From the NCBI GenBank assembly GCA_008711295.1, contig VUYV01000037.1, positions 583,160 through 647,159 on the forward strand: a stretch of DNA of 64,000 nucleotides. Direction: 5' to 3'. The translations under genes and the position numbers were made by a program. Within the stretch, counting starts at the first letter, position 1. Each line of letters opens with the position of its first letter. Origin of the DNA: Anarhynchus alexandrinus (taxonomy: Eukaryota; Chordata; Aves; Charadriiformes; Charadriidae). The notes under the pieces are model-generated. The model saw nothing but the letters and a program-made list of their open reading frames with translations. It was not told the DNA's origin and made no database searches. Positions 23,960 to 35,824 of the stretch are shown one piece after another.

Positions 23960-24290
23960 GATGGTTGAGTGGCCAGCATGCTAGCCTGGAAATTATAAGA
24001 AGTTGGAGACATTCCTTGCTCCCAGGTACTATTTAATCATTTCTGCATGACCTCGAAAAAGTTGCCCTTTTGGGGAGGGTGAAAGTAGGGGAGATTCACA
24101 ACAGGTTGGCAAACCTTTGGTTTTCCTATACCTTGTGGAAACAGAGAGGCTTCTCCAGACAAAGGAGCCCAGTCTTTTGGTGTTCAGTGACTACACTTAG
24201 CCTTTGTGTAGACCTCCATTTGTCTTCAAGTTTGTCATCTGTAAAACAAAAATAGCACTGCTCCACCTCATGGGAACATTAGACAGCCTA
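23960..24290 (+). mobile_element. Old MIR/CORE-type SINE, interrupted by unrelated sequence
   Basis: The 5' part, ATGGTTGAGTGGCCAGCATG then CTAGCCTGG, follows the tRNA-type head of amniote MIR/CORE SINEs (ggttgagtggttagggtgctagcctgg). TGCATGACCTCGAAAAAGT (to about 24063) follows the start of the core. The rest of the core resumes near 24188: ACACTTAGCCTTTGTGTAG, then CAAGTTTGTCATCTGTAAAA, then GCACTGCTCCACCTCATGGG. Between them lie about 124 bp that have no counterpart in the family. The 3' border near 24290 is approximate. The match to CATCTGTAAAA and CACCTCATGGGA is good, and overall divergence indicates great age. Confidence 0.65.
24064..24187. other. About 124-bp insertion inside the SINE
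   Basis: This segment interrupts the SINE core. The 7-bp word CTTTTGG occurs at both ends (24067-24073 and 24174-24180) and could be a target-site duplication, but the SINE junctions do not close exactly on it. The interior is not a repeat I recognise. It could be an unclassified short insert, or lineage-specific sequence growth. Confidence 0.35.
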
Positions 24291-27200
24291 ATACTTTTCT
24301 CTGCTTCCTAGAGACTGCGACCCACCCCGGACAGGCACATCACCAAGTTGCATGAGAAGCAAACACCATAGCCCTCTCCCCACATGGCTCTCCAGTTTCC
24401 TTCGGGCCTTTGGTGGTGAGACTGGTCTTTACATCTCAGTTTGCCTTCCACTCAACTTCAGCAGCTCTGAGGCTTGCCATGGCTGCATGTTCCTCCCTTT
24501 TTTTTAGCTCTGCACAACTTGGAAAATATTAACATGCATAAGCTCCTTTTAAACATCAGGACAGGGAAGGGGCAGGTAGAAACACAGTAGAAATGAAGGC
24601 ACAAGAAATCCTTCTCTTGGGAAATATATTTAAACTTCAGTTATTAGAATTTCTAAACAAGGAAGAGATTTCTCAAGTTGTATTTTGCCCAAGCAAACAC
24701 ATGGGAAGGGAGACAATTTTTACATCCTGGGGCTAAGCACAGAAAAACAATGTAATTCTAGAGTTAGCATGTAGACAAAGGAGGAAACATGTTATTAGGT
24801 CAGGCTACTCTTGTTTAGACAGAGCCATAAAGAATTCAGGCTATCTTTTAGTTCTGGTAATCAGCCTAAGTAGACAAATCAATGTCTTAAGCTCTTGATA
24901 GCTACAGAAAAAATAGTAAAGCCAGGCTTGTGTTTCCAAAGAAAGCTGTGGTTTTAAAGCAATCCATTATCCCATATGGTAATGTGGAAATTTTCTGCAG
25001 GGCCCATCTACCACAACAGAAAGATTTACAATTTAATCAAATCTGCAGTGGAAACTGAATCTTCACAGACAGAATGCCAGTGTATCTTCACCATCTCCTC
25101 CACACCACAAAGTCTACCACACAGATCCTTGCTTTTATGATTTGAGATCACTTTTTGCCACCTTTCACTTCTAGCATAAGTGCCTTTTAATACTGTCTCT
25201 TTAGTTTTCCTCCTTAAGATGACAGAGAGGATCTGTATAAAAAAGCTTTGAGGGAAGCAGGAAGAATCTACTTCCTTAGGCCTGTCTTCACGGAACAGTA
25301 AACGTACTGAACTGTTGTCTCAGGAATGGATCCCATCCAAACAAACGGCAACTTTCTTAAAGCCTGACAATGTTTTAAAGCCAAGTTGTTGGCAGCAAAG
25401 AAGCCAGGGGTCAAAATTCAAGTGAGTGTAATTCATTCTGCTAGCAACCCAAACACCCCAGAGGAGGGAATGCAGGCAACACCCAGTTGCATACTCCCAG
25501 AGTTGCAGTACCATCCTGAAGGCTCGTACCCATGAAATTCAAGCAAGTTCTCTCAGTACCTTCCAGCAAACTGCAGCCTACCGTGGCAGGGGAAGCAGCG
25601 GGTACATCTCTGAAGTCTCAGGATTGACTACAGATGTGTGCAGGGTGAACAAGGCAACCGGGTTGAGGTTCCAGGGCAAGAGTCTGCAGAAGCAGTCTCA
25701 TTTCTGTCACCATAACATAAGATGACAAAACCAGAGCTGCTTTACATCCCCAGCAGAGCAATGCGTGAATCAAATGAGCCTCCAGCAACTAACTACTGTA
25801 AGAATTTTACTTGCGGACTGCAGTAATTTGTGGAAATGTCTTTGTACAGTTACTATGAATTTCATGTGTCTCTGTGAATGCTATCTGCATCCTGTATTCT
25901 TGGGGAATTGAATCATCCATTTGGTAGGAAGACCTAGACACTGGCAGGGTGTCTGGAAATATGAGACCAAACAATCGGGAATCCCTCACCTGAACTGCTG
26001 AAGGAAGCAATGGGCCTTTAGCCAACAGAATGTGTCTGGCTTTGGACATGTGCTGCAAAAACACACCAAGGGTGAGAGCTCAAGTATTCAGGCTGAGATA
26101 ATATCAGCTAAAACAGCAGTGTTCTCCAACCAACCAAATAGTGACAGAGACCTTTTAACAAAGGGGAATTCTTCAGCCAAAAGGAGTCCATTTGTTACCA
26201 GAGGGCAACATGGAGAGACTTGGTCTTTCCTGGGGATTTAAACCAAACCAAGGGACAAGGCCATGGTCAGATTGCATTAAAAAATCTGATGCTTAATATA
26301 GATCTGTCATATTTTACATTTTAATTGTGTGGGTGTTTCTTTTGCTAAGCCTGTTTTCTTAGTGTACTGTCCTGTTGCCTCCAAAGGGTATAAATAGGTG
26401 AAACCTGCCAGCAAACTGTGGACAGTTTGGGAGGCCCAAGAAGCAACCTCTGGACTTGAACAGAAGGCATGTAGGGTTCAATGCCATGGGGATATGTCAT
26501 AAGGACACTTAGAACTATTAAAAAAGAGGTGTCTTTATGTAGACACAGGGAAATTAATGCCTATGTGATAATGTACTTCACAACAGTCTGCAGAACATTA
26601 AAGAGAAAGATGAGACCTGTTTTTAACATAGATATCATATGCTTTTCCTAAAGGACATGTTACTATTCTGAACCAGTTTTCCAGCTGCAGTTAATAAGCT
26701 CTGGCTTCAGCTTCATTTGGGAGAACACAAAGCAGCTCTTTATGATTCCCCCACCCTAGAAATGGCTCCACTTCGGTCTGCTCCCCACCATGTGCAGTAC
26801 TCCCAAGGGAATCTTCAGCTTACCGAACATTCTTGTTATTTGACCTCTAGGATTTTGTAGAGTGGCATAGAGATGTGACATCTTAAAGAAGCTAGCCCAG
26901 TATTTCCAGAACCAGGACCAGGGCAAATGAAACACGTCAGCCTGTACTCTCTGCGGTGGGAAGGCTGCTCCACACTACTCCAAGACCTTTTCCTTTGTTG
27001 ACCCTCTCCTGGCGTCCTTGGCACAAAAGCAGAGGCAGCACGTCTACACCTCTAGCACAGTGAAAGTTCAGAACAGGTTGCGGGCATTGCATGCTCCATG
27101 TCCTGCCCATATGTGCACAGCCTGCGCAAGCATGCCTGCAGATGAGCTAATGCACACTCAGGCACCTGCTCTCTTGGGTGTGCTCCAGTCGTTCTTGCAC

Positions 27201-28526
27201 TGAACTGTATCAGTGAAGCTAGTCTGGGGACCTTGAAGCTGCCCTTAAAAAATCAGTATAGAGACAGCAAGTGCGTCAGCAACTCCTAACCTTCCCAATG
27301 ACAAACCCACTGGATTCTCTAACCTAAAATGCACAATACCAAACCAAGGACAAAGTGAGTGAGTGCCAAAGAGCCCCTTTAGCAAACAGTCACCGCTTCT
27401 CTGTTCCCACCACAGTACAAGGAAAGGCTTTCCATTAGTATCTTAAGCTAAATAAATTGTTAACTCTGTTTTATAAAAGGTTAGCTCTTCCTCATCTGCT
27501 CTATAGAGGAAACTTGTGTCTAGCATTGTTGTTTTAATGCATATGCTGTTATTTGTTAGAGAAGGTAGCATAAGGAAGTATACCTTGTATATGGAGCAGA
27601 AGTGGCTGAGTCTCCTGGTGGTTTTGAAGGAACTTTGTTCCGGCAAAGCTGCATCAAGTATTCCTGGACCTGGCTCTTCCATGGAGTTTACCTGAAAAGC
27701 GATAGCACAGATCAGGATCTAGAATTGTCATGGAACATACAGAACAAAATTTTATAGTACAGTAAAAGCACAAGTTGAGAAATTTTGCTGAAAATGCAAC
27801 AAAACACTACAACAGATTTCACATCCAGTAGGTACCTCTGCATGTCACCATCTTAAGTCACATTCAGCACTATTTCATTTGAGTGCAAATGTTGCTCTAA
27901 GCATGCAGGCTGTTATCTACACCTTTCTGATTTTTCTATTGCTGAAGAGGAAGTACAGTGCATGTATCAACATACTTGGTCATCCTTCACCGATCCCTAA
28001 AGTAATTACAGAGCTCTCTTGTAATGCTGTGCTGACACAAGTTATTATAGACTGCCCTGAATAAAAAATCTGAATACTTGAGACAAATTGAAAGAACACT
28101 ATGTTAGGATTACAGAAGAATTTTGAAATTATTTCCTAAGACACTCAAGACTTGAGAAATTGGATTCAAGGGGAAGAAGAGATAGGGGAGCCCAAAACTA
28201 TGTGATTTCATAGAAAGTGTGAATGAGAAGTCACACATTTGGTTATAGAAATCTGTTCATTTTTCTCTGTACAAACATTTGGTGGCCACGTTCTGTAGAG
28301 CATTGAGGAGTCACTAGAGACCAGGACAAATGGTAGAGTTAGAAATGTGATATCACCAGCACCAATGTTGGTGCAAAAAGCTGCATAGTCACAGGCTGAT
28401 ACAAGCGATACAGCTACATGATTTTTTTTATTTAATTGACAAAAATGGAAGCAGTACTGTCTTTTCATAAAAGTATTTTCCCCATGTTTCATTGTAGTGC
28501 TACAGATAAATAGAAGTAAGGTAAAT
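24291..28526. other. Unique non-coding stretch
   Basis: No gene or transposon was recognised. A consensus-like TATA box (TATAAATAG, 26389-26397) lies between ordinary sequence with no identifiable gene downstream. Frames up to 94 codons on either strand match nothing I know. Confidence 0.65.
26389..26397 (+). promoter_or_regulatory. Orphan TATA-box-like sequence
   Basis: GGGTATAAATAGGTG fits the TATA(A/T)A(A/T)(A/G) consensus with GC-containing flanks. No gene, CAAT or GC box cluster, or long open frame follows. Such strings occur by chance in AT-rich DNA. It could also belong to an LTR too diverged for me to recognise. Confidence 0.12.
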
Positions 28527-28599
28527 AATCATAGAATCATAGAATGGGTTAGGTTGGAAGGGACCTTAAAGATCACATAGTTCCTACTCCCCCTGTCAT
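28527..28599 (-). mobile_element. CR1 LINE 3' tail, heavily 5' truncated
   Basis: The plus strand reads AATCATAGAATCATAGAATG, then GGTTAGGTTGGAAGGGACCT, then TAAAGATCACATAGTTCCTA. This is the reverse complement of the CR1 3' end with its octamer tail. Only about 73 bp remain, typical of extreme 5' truncation during target-primed reverse transcription. Confidence 0.93.
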
Positions 28600-30583
28600 C
28601 ATAATCTCCTGTTGGATCTCAGTTTCTTGCAAAAGGCTCATAAGAATCATCGTTCTGCCTGTAACACAGGTAAACTTAAAAGTTCTGAGTTTATTTTTTA
28701 AATCATATATGCATTTGAAGAAAGGCATTGCAAAAAGAGTTTTCTATTTCTGTGCACTAAGTATTTTGACCGTTTGCAAGCTTAAGAGCAAATCCAAGGT
28801 CAAGATCAAAGCACATGAATTCCACAGAGGAACACAAGCAGAAATTATGAACCATGCTTTGTTGTAACTTCTGGAGGTCAGGTCTGAATGAGGCATTTGC
28901 ATTTGGCAAGAGGTGTTTTCTCTAGCACAGACTTCAGAAAGGTTTTTTACAGCAGAATTTTACATGTTATTTTCATGACGGAAGATTCATATTAACATCA
29001 TCATTCAGTACTATTTTATATCACACATCCTGTACTATGGTCTTTATATTCCTGGATGCTCCAAAAGTTATGTCTCTCTCTAGCCGGTCACAGTAACGGA
29101 TACATTTCATTGATTTTCCGTATAAAACATGCCACATACCAACACAGCCTAGCAAGGGAAAAGACTGATACTTTCTCTATGGCTTAATACCACTAAGACT
29201 AGAGCAACAGCTGAATTTATGGCTAGCCCCTAGTCATTCTTCTACTCTCATATGCATGTGTCTTAAGAAAGCACAACAGTAAACTTTCCAATGTTAATGT
29301 AAAGCTTGTGGAATGCAGTTAAGTGACTGGTTTGGTTAGATGCTGGAACAACTCCACCAGCTTCTTCCCCTCACTGCTAAAGCAGTCCTGATAAAATTGT
29401 GTTTTAACCACCTGTGTATAACTGTTGATGCTCAGTAAAAAAACAACCAACCAAATAACAGGCAAATGTAGGGTAAGACTTACCCAGGACAACCTGAGGT
29501 ATCCTCTCCAATTCACTGATGTCCTTGAAAGCTAAAGTCTATACATTAATCTTACCCCGAAACAGCAACATAGGATTCTAAGTTTACTACTGTAGTGGCT
29601 GTCAGAGCAAATTGGACCAGGTCATCTCAGAGTCAATGAGGACTAGAAGTGGCTTGTCGGTACATCTGAGAGAAAAAAAGTAGAGCAAAGAGGATGCTAA
29701 TAAATCTCTGTTGACCCCTAAGAACCCTAACCTCTGCTATAACCTCTGAGTTCAAGGATCCACTGTTGGAGCTGAATATCCTTTCTCACTGGTAGTGCAA
29801 CTGTTAAGAGAGTAAATATTAAGAGCTATTAGTGGTTCTGACCAACTGTACAGATGCTTCTATTGGGAAAATCCCTGCTTTCACTGGATTGCCTACTTTT
29901 GCTTCTGCTCCATGCCACAAGTGTCATGTAAGACAAATAGAAAAGGGCCCAAGCACTGGACTGAGTCTTTCAAACTGCCAAAGTACTTGCAACATACTGC
30001 AACATCTGTACTTTTCCTGGATCAAACCTCACCAATATTACAGAATCTGCTGCTGGAACCAGCTGAAAAGCACAGCTGATGTTGCTAGCCCAGAACTCCA
30101 GATCACACTCCCAGATCGGCGTGTTGGCTCAGCATTCTGACAGCAGTGCAGAAAAACGGTGATTATTTTTGTCATTAAAAGAAATGCAGATGGTATATAG
30201 CTGGAGTACTGCTATCAAGTTCTAGCCTATAGCCCTTCTAACATGCCAAGCAGGAACCACCACACCCCCACAGTACTTAACACTAATTTATTTTTTATAC
30301 TACCACAAGTCACATTCTGTCCCTTAAAAACTTTTGTTCAAATACTCCACAACCAATCCAGCTAGGGAAACGTTAATTTCATTGTAGCTAGTAAATAGAG
30401 GGCTCATTCAGCTCTCCTCAAAACTGGAAGCTGAATAGGATGTTGCCATCAGAAAGATGAAGGGATAGGACAAGCATTGGGCTGCCTGGCAATGGGAAAA
30501 GGAGGGCAAGGAACAGGCCTGACCAGAGAGGCCAGTTGAGCTTCTTGGAGAGCGATGCTGGCAGTTTCTCGTGTAGAGGAGGA
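28600..30583. other. Unique non-coding stretch
   Basis: No gene or recognised repeat was seen. Two CCCTAA words lie near 29716-29730, but this is not a telomeric array. A short minus-strand segment (29484-29523) is bounded by splice-like sites and is open in two frames. At 40 bp it is within chance. Confidence 0.6.
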
Positions 30584-30612
30584 TTAAAAAGTTTTCATTT
30601 AAAAAGTTTTCA
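30584..30612. repeat. 15-bp tandem duplication beside the LTR
   Basis: TTAAAAAGTTTTCA occurs at 30584-30597 and again at 30599-30612, separated by one T. It ends 2 bp before the LTR boundary at 30615. Confidence 0.85.
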
Positions 30613-30614
30613 GC

Positions 30615-31166
30615 TGTGGTGGGTTGACCCTGGTCAGAAGCCAAGCACCCACACAGCGTCTCATTCAGCCCACCCTGCTCATTGGCATGGGGGACAAAAT
30701 AGGAAGAGGAAAAGCCAGAAAACTCATGGGTCAAGATAAAGACAGTTTAATAGCTGAAGGAAGGGAGAAATAAACAAGCTCTGCAAAGGCAATCATTCAC
30801 CACCTCCCACAAGCAGGCTGATGCCCAGCCAGTCTCTGAGCAACGGACATCTTGGAAAAAAGAGTGCTCACCTTCTTCTTGCGCTACCCAACTTTTATTG
30901 CTGAGCATGGTGTTACATGGTATGGGATATCCTTTTGGCCAATTCAGGTCAGCTGTCCTGCTGTGTCCCCTCTCAACCCCCAGCCTACTCACTAGCAGAG
31001 GGGTTAGAGTGGGGAAAAGAAAGCTGTGACATGTGCAAACACTATTTAGCAATAGCCAAAACACTGGTGAGTTATCAACATGGTTTTAGCCAAAAATCCT
31101 AAACACAGCACCATGCAGGATGCTATGAAGAAAGTTATCTCCCACCCAGCCAGACCAAATACGTCA
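30615..31166 (-). mobile_element. Solo LTR of an avian endogenous retrovirus (ERVL-like)
   Basis: The plus strand starts TGTGGTGGGTTGACCCTGG and ends CAGACCAAATACGTCA. On the minus strand this gives an LTR with TG...CA termini, about 552 bp long. I recognise the word order from a common bird LTR family: on the minus strand the conserved blocks include GATAACTTTCTTCATAGCAT, AGGACAGCTGACC, CCAAAAGGATATCCCATACC and ATTAAACTGTCTTTATCTTG. A TATA-like CAATAAAAGT sits at 30900-30891 and an ATTAAA polyadenylation signal at 30751-30746, in the right order for U3-R-U5. No second LTR, primer-binding site or gag/pol/env sequence lies on either side, so it is a solo LTR left by recombination. No clear target-site duplication remains (TCAGC against AAGCA), which fits age. 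The class (ERVL) is from memory and less sure than the LTR call. Confidence 0.8.
30746..30751 (-). promoter_or_regulatory. LTR polyadenylation signal ATTAAA
   Basis: On the minus strand, AGCTATTAAACTGTC lies downstream of the LTR TATA-like box and about 130 bp before the LTR 3' end, as in related copies. It could end minus-strand transcripts. Confidence 0.5.
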
Positions 31167-31606
31167 AAGCAGGCAAAACAAATTCCCCAACACTCCTTTT
31201 AACTTTTAGCTTAAATAAAAGAAAGGGAAGAAAAGCAATGTCTTCCTTGGGAACATGGTGACTAAAGCTGTGTTCTAAGCAAATGGGCAATTTGGGAATG
31301 ATACTACCACACGGTTCATCAGATGATTGGCATAGCATATTAAGGTGATAATCCATAATTTCCCGATTGCATCAAGAAATCATTACTTTACTTCAGAAAG
31401 ACAGGCTTTATGGTTACTATCAAAAGCTTGAGCATGAGATCAGATCGAAGTATTCTGTACATAACTGATTCAGAAAGTCTGAAACCGTACCCATCAAGAA
31501 AAAAATCACTCACTCTAACTGGGACACGATCAAAGACTGTTGGTGTATTCCTAACCAATGTAATTTGTATGTAAGGCTGTGTAAAATTATGACATCTAGA
31601 ATGCAG

Positions 31607-31632
31607 GAGGTCTGGTTTGGCATCCAGACCTC
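31607..31632. repeat. Short perfect inverted repeat (9-bp arms)
   Basis: GAGGTCTGG (31607-31615) and CCAGACCTC (31624-31632) are reverse complements around an 8-nt loop. The surrounding 150 bp have a faint SINE-like flavour, but not enough for a call. Confidence 0.8.
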
Positions 31633-33623
31633 TGGATTATGCCTCTTTTGGGACAAAGCAGTGTCGCTTGCCAGTACAGTCACTTCATAGCTGTTCCTAT
31701 GATAAATTGCACAGCACTGTACCGTGGAAATTGGTCTTCAGTGCTTTATACCAATTGTTGCTTATTAACCAGATGACTTGAAACACCAGTATAAAACCTG
31801 CTAAAATAAAGTAGTTATGACTGTGGGATTACAGCTCTTCAAATCAGGAATCCAGTGATAGAGGGGTGCCTCATAAAATACTGGTGACTGTAGTTAACCA
31901 AAAGGGGAAAAAAAAAAGTCATTAAATAACAGGATCCTGTTTCATCAGGCAGGATAATTAAAGGTGCAGACAAGGAGCTCCCGTTCTGTAGATTGCTCAA
32001 TGGTGCAAGATCACAGCCATAGGTGGAGGGTGAAGAAACATGAAATTTCCACAAAGAGGGATATAATTCCGGTGCAATACATATCTTAAAGTCATCAGAG
32101 GATGGACACACTGAGGACATCATAAAACTGAACTCAACAGACAAACCACTGCTAGATGATAAACTAAGGACTTTTTGATAGGAAGGATCTGACAGTAAAA
32201 ACAACCTTTCTGTTCTAGCGCAGCCAGCTCAGGGCAACACAAAGGCATCATTACAGCTGCACGGAAGGAAAATATTGAGGTCCCTCCTACATCGCCTGGT
32301 GATAACTCAGGTATCCAGCTTTCTAATCTCAGTTCTGTTACAGTTTTACAGAGTAACCCTGGCCAAATCATCTCAGAGCAAAATTGAAGTGACAAAACCC
32401 TTCCCAGATTGTTGTGGTGGATTCTGCAATCTGCAAAACATTTTGAATGCACAAAAGCCTTAAGTACTTTGTGGCATTCTTCCCCAGTGTGAGTGAGCCT
32501 CTTCATGGTGGCAATTTTTGCCCCTCTCCTGAGCAGGAGGTGGAAGGAGAATACCGACAGGGCTATTCTTGACACAACGTTTCTGAATGCAGTGCATTGA
32601 CTCTGGGGTAAGGTTCACTGAAGGACTTGAGGACTGAGGTATGCCCAGAATAATTTGGAGAATATTTTCTAGGCATGACACTTAACAGGCATCCTAAGGG
32701 AAGAGCTTGTGCCATAAATTCTGAGTAGATCCAGTGAACAAAATCTTTTTCACTGGGAAAAGTACAAGAGCAGTTGTCTTTCTGGAAGTGATGATGACAT
32801 TGACAGGAGAAGGAGGAGGCTGCTTCAGTGCTCTGCCTGTGGGCTTGTAAGTATGTACTTTTCATCTACCCCCACCCCAGCAATACAGTCTCCAAGCCTG
32901 TCTGGAGGAAACAGAGAATAGTTTCACTCTCCATACACATAATATTACAAATGGAGCATTAGTTACCCCAATCTTAAACTTAACAGTTATTATAAAGGTT
33001 AAGAAAAACATTTTTAGGTTGAAAGAAAGTATCAAAGCACTCTTCAGTGCTCTATTCAAAGACAAAGATGAAGGAAAAACCTTGGAAATGGAAGCACGGC
33101 ATCCAACAAGCTCAACTGAATAAAAGATCAAAAGGGGAAAGCTGTGTGAAATAATTCTCCACCTAGAACTCAATCTGCATTCAAACTCAATTTATAGATG
33201 AATGAATGATGGAGATCAGCTTAAGGTAAGTAAGCTCCAATAACCATCATGATTATTATATGAGAAAATAAAATCATGGTAGTCAAGATACTCACTAAAA
33301 ATACCATCTTCGGTCCAATTCTTCCTTTACAGTAATTTTATGTTTATGCAATTTCAATTTGTGAAAGATGCATTGAGTTTCATGACTACCTACAAAGAAA
33401 ACAATATTTTATCTGAAGGACATGCTTGCATTTTAACATCCAGGAACACCACCGCTGATCCAGCAGAAGAGGGAACTGTTTTGCTTCTGAGAATGTATTT
33501 AAACAAAGGGAACTCTTTCTTTGTCTTCTCCCTATTCTGACATTAGATTAAAAAATGTTATGCTTAGTCTCTAGCAAAAGTGTAATCACATACAAGGAAT
33601 ATTTTCTCTATAACTAATCTATT

Positions 33624-33639
33624 GATGATGATGATGATG
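33624..33639. repeat. (GAT)n microsatellite
   Basis: This is five tandem GAT units with a partial one. It is short and likely variable in length. Confidence 0.9.
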
Positions 33640-33941
33640 GACCTAAAAGGTTCCTAGAAATATTTATGTGGTTGTGCAAACCTGGAGAGGTCAAAGTATA
33701 GCACGCAATGCAGGCAAATGATGCAAAATGTTTAATGCAACTGAAGCCCTGATAACAGCAAAGTCAAGTTTGCCATAACTGGTAACAAAGACGTGCCAGA
33801 ACACAACAAGTCCCACATATGAGGCAGCATTTCTCGGTGAAAACTGAACTTCTGGTCCCCAAGACCAAAACACATGACAAGTCAACTAGTGAAATGGCCT
33901 GAATAATCTATCAATGCTATCATTAAGTACAGGCCAAAACA

Positions 33942-33957
33942 TTTTTTTTTTTTTTTT
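33942..33957. repeat. T16 homopolymer
   Basis: Sixteen T in a row. No retroposon body is recognisable on the adjoining side. Confidence 0.9.
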
Positions 33958-35020
33958 CTTGTAATTCTAAAGCATGTTCTCAACAAAAATTACATACATG
34001 GCATTGGCTATATTGCTGCATCAGACCTAACTGACACCTGGCTAGGTAGTCAAAAACCATGGTTGCCTTTCCATTTACAATCAACAGTGCGACTGATACA
34101 ATGAAACAGCAAAATTTACAAATGCAGAGATACTGAAAAACTCATTTATAGAAACATACTTCTCCTCCAGGCTGCACAATGTATTCACTATTTATCATGA
34201 GTGTTGCTCAGAAAGCATTCATGACTGGTGCCAGTAACTCGCATTGGTGTGCTCATTGCAGCCACGAAGCCATCTGCTTCCTGACCAAATGACTCCCAGG
34301 CCACAAGCAGCCCTCCCCATGTTCTGATTCAAACATATAAATATTCACACCAGCATTCACAGATGGATATATGTTGGCAGGAGTATCTATAACACTTTCG
34401 TTCCTGGGAACTAAAGCTTTTTAGGAAATAAATCTGTGGTGGCAAGGGAGAAGGGGTCAGGCATTCTGTAAAGTAAATGTATATGAACAGATATTTGGAA
34501 ACCTCTCTTTTTAAGTGACACTCGCTCACCTTTGATCACAGCCATTCCACCTAAAAGAGAAGAAAAAAAATACTCACGGCAAAATCTTCTCCTTATCATA
34601 TGCCTCCCAGTCACATCTGTCACTCCCAAGGCTTTTCCACCTAATAATTCTCAAACCATACCAGCAAGAACAATCCTCAAACAAATCATAAAACCTAAAC
34701 AAACAGAACAAGTTAATCTATTGAAATTTAAAAAGGCTGTAATGTCATAATAGGCCTGTGCTGATCTAAGACCATACGGATGTTAAAAGTCGAGGTCACC
34801 CAAGGCCCCCAAGCCTGAAGCCTGTTTATTTGTAGCAGTTGTTAATTGTATTGCACATCACTTTGGTTCTTCCTTCATTTGCGTGTCAAACAGCCTTTGA
34901 TAAAAGAGGTAATTAAACATTTCCAAAGCTATTTGCAGTTAGTATTAGGGTTTTAATGAAAATAAATAATGCAGTAACAAAGCTTAACTGTCTGATTAAC
35001 CCCACCCCCACTTTTTTATC

Positions 35021-35034
35021 TTTTTTTTTTTTTT
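35021..35034. repeat. T14 homopolymer
   Basis: Fourteen T follow a C/T-rich stretch (34999-35020). It is low-complexity sequence only. Confidence 0.9.
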
Positions 35035-35751
35035 GGTTTCTTCTAACTGAAAAGGGAAAACTGGGAGAGCATCTAACTTCAGCTTTGCCCTTGAAAATCA
35101 GGTAATGTTGTACAGTGTGTTTTGAATTCAGTTCGCACTCACAGCACACATGCACACAGCTGTCATCCCACTTTGATAGCAAAAGCAGACTAAGATTAGA
35201 GCAGAAAATGCCCATGACCTTGAGAATTATCACTACTGATATAACAAGTAGCTTATTGGTGTGTAGGCACATACAGGAAGTTAAACCATTAGAGTCTGAT
35301 CCTCACAGCTATTGTTGCATCTCCTGAAAGACTCGGGAAAGACTATTTTTAAAACTGTATGGCTTCAGGGTCAAAATCTGCTTGCTCAAAACTCTTTCCA
35401 ACTAATGGTTCTCTTCTCTCGCAAGTACTGAGTGACTTTGCTGTTTTTCTTTTACATAGAAAGGACTCAGAAATGACAATGATAGCCGCATAAAACCATA
35501 ACCAGATGTACAATACTGAGCATGGTGTTTTGCATGTACTCTAAACCAAATTGAAGTCTCAGTTCCCAGGCAGGTCTGTACTCGGTAATAAGTTCTTGAG
35601 AAAACTCGCTCTGGTAGCTCATGTAACAGAAATTCAAGGAAGCCCTTTTCAAAGCTTCATGCTTCCCTTTCAGATCCATTTCTATGTGCTTGGGGCCAAA
35701 GAATATTTAGAAAATTAAGTCTTTACAAGTAAAAGCACTCTTGTATTCCAG

Positions 35752-35824
35752 GAGAAAAACAGTGAAGGGAATGGAAGACACACATCCATAGGAAGCACAG
35801 GGGTATGTATAGCCAAACTTCATG
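35752..35824 (+). other. Candidate 73-bp exon (hypothetical)
   Basis: GCACTCTTGTATTCCAG|GAG is a reasonable acceptor ending at 35751, and CATG|GTAAGT is a strong donor after 35824. Only one of the three frames (starting at the first base, phase 0) is open across it. The other two meet stops. The peptide is polar, with serine, glycine and lysine, and matches nothing I know. No partner exon is identifiable. Confidence 0.15.

Noticed and set aside
29716..29730. Two CCCTAA words, telomere-like
   Set aside because: There are only two units separated by GAA, with no array, so it is not an interstitial telomere.
31600..31760. A third MIR-like SINE
   Set aside because: Only scattered words (CAGTCACTTCA, ATTGCACAGCACTGTACC) resemble the family and their spacing is wrong. 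Too weak to call.
33221..33231. AAGGTAAGTAAG as a real splice donor
   Set aside because: The donor consensus is excellent, but no credible acceptor with a pyrimidine tract lies upstream within a normal exon length.
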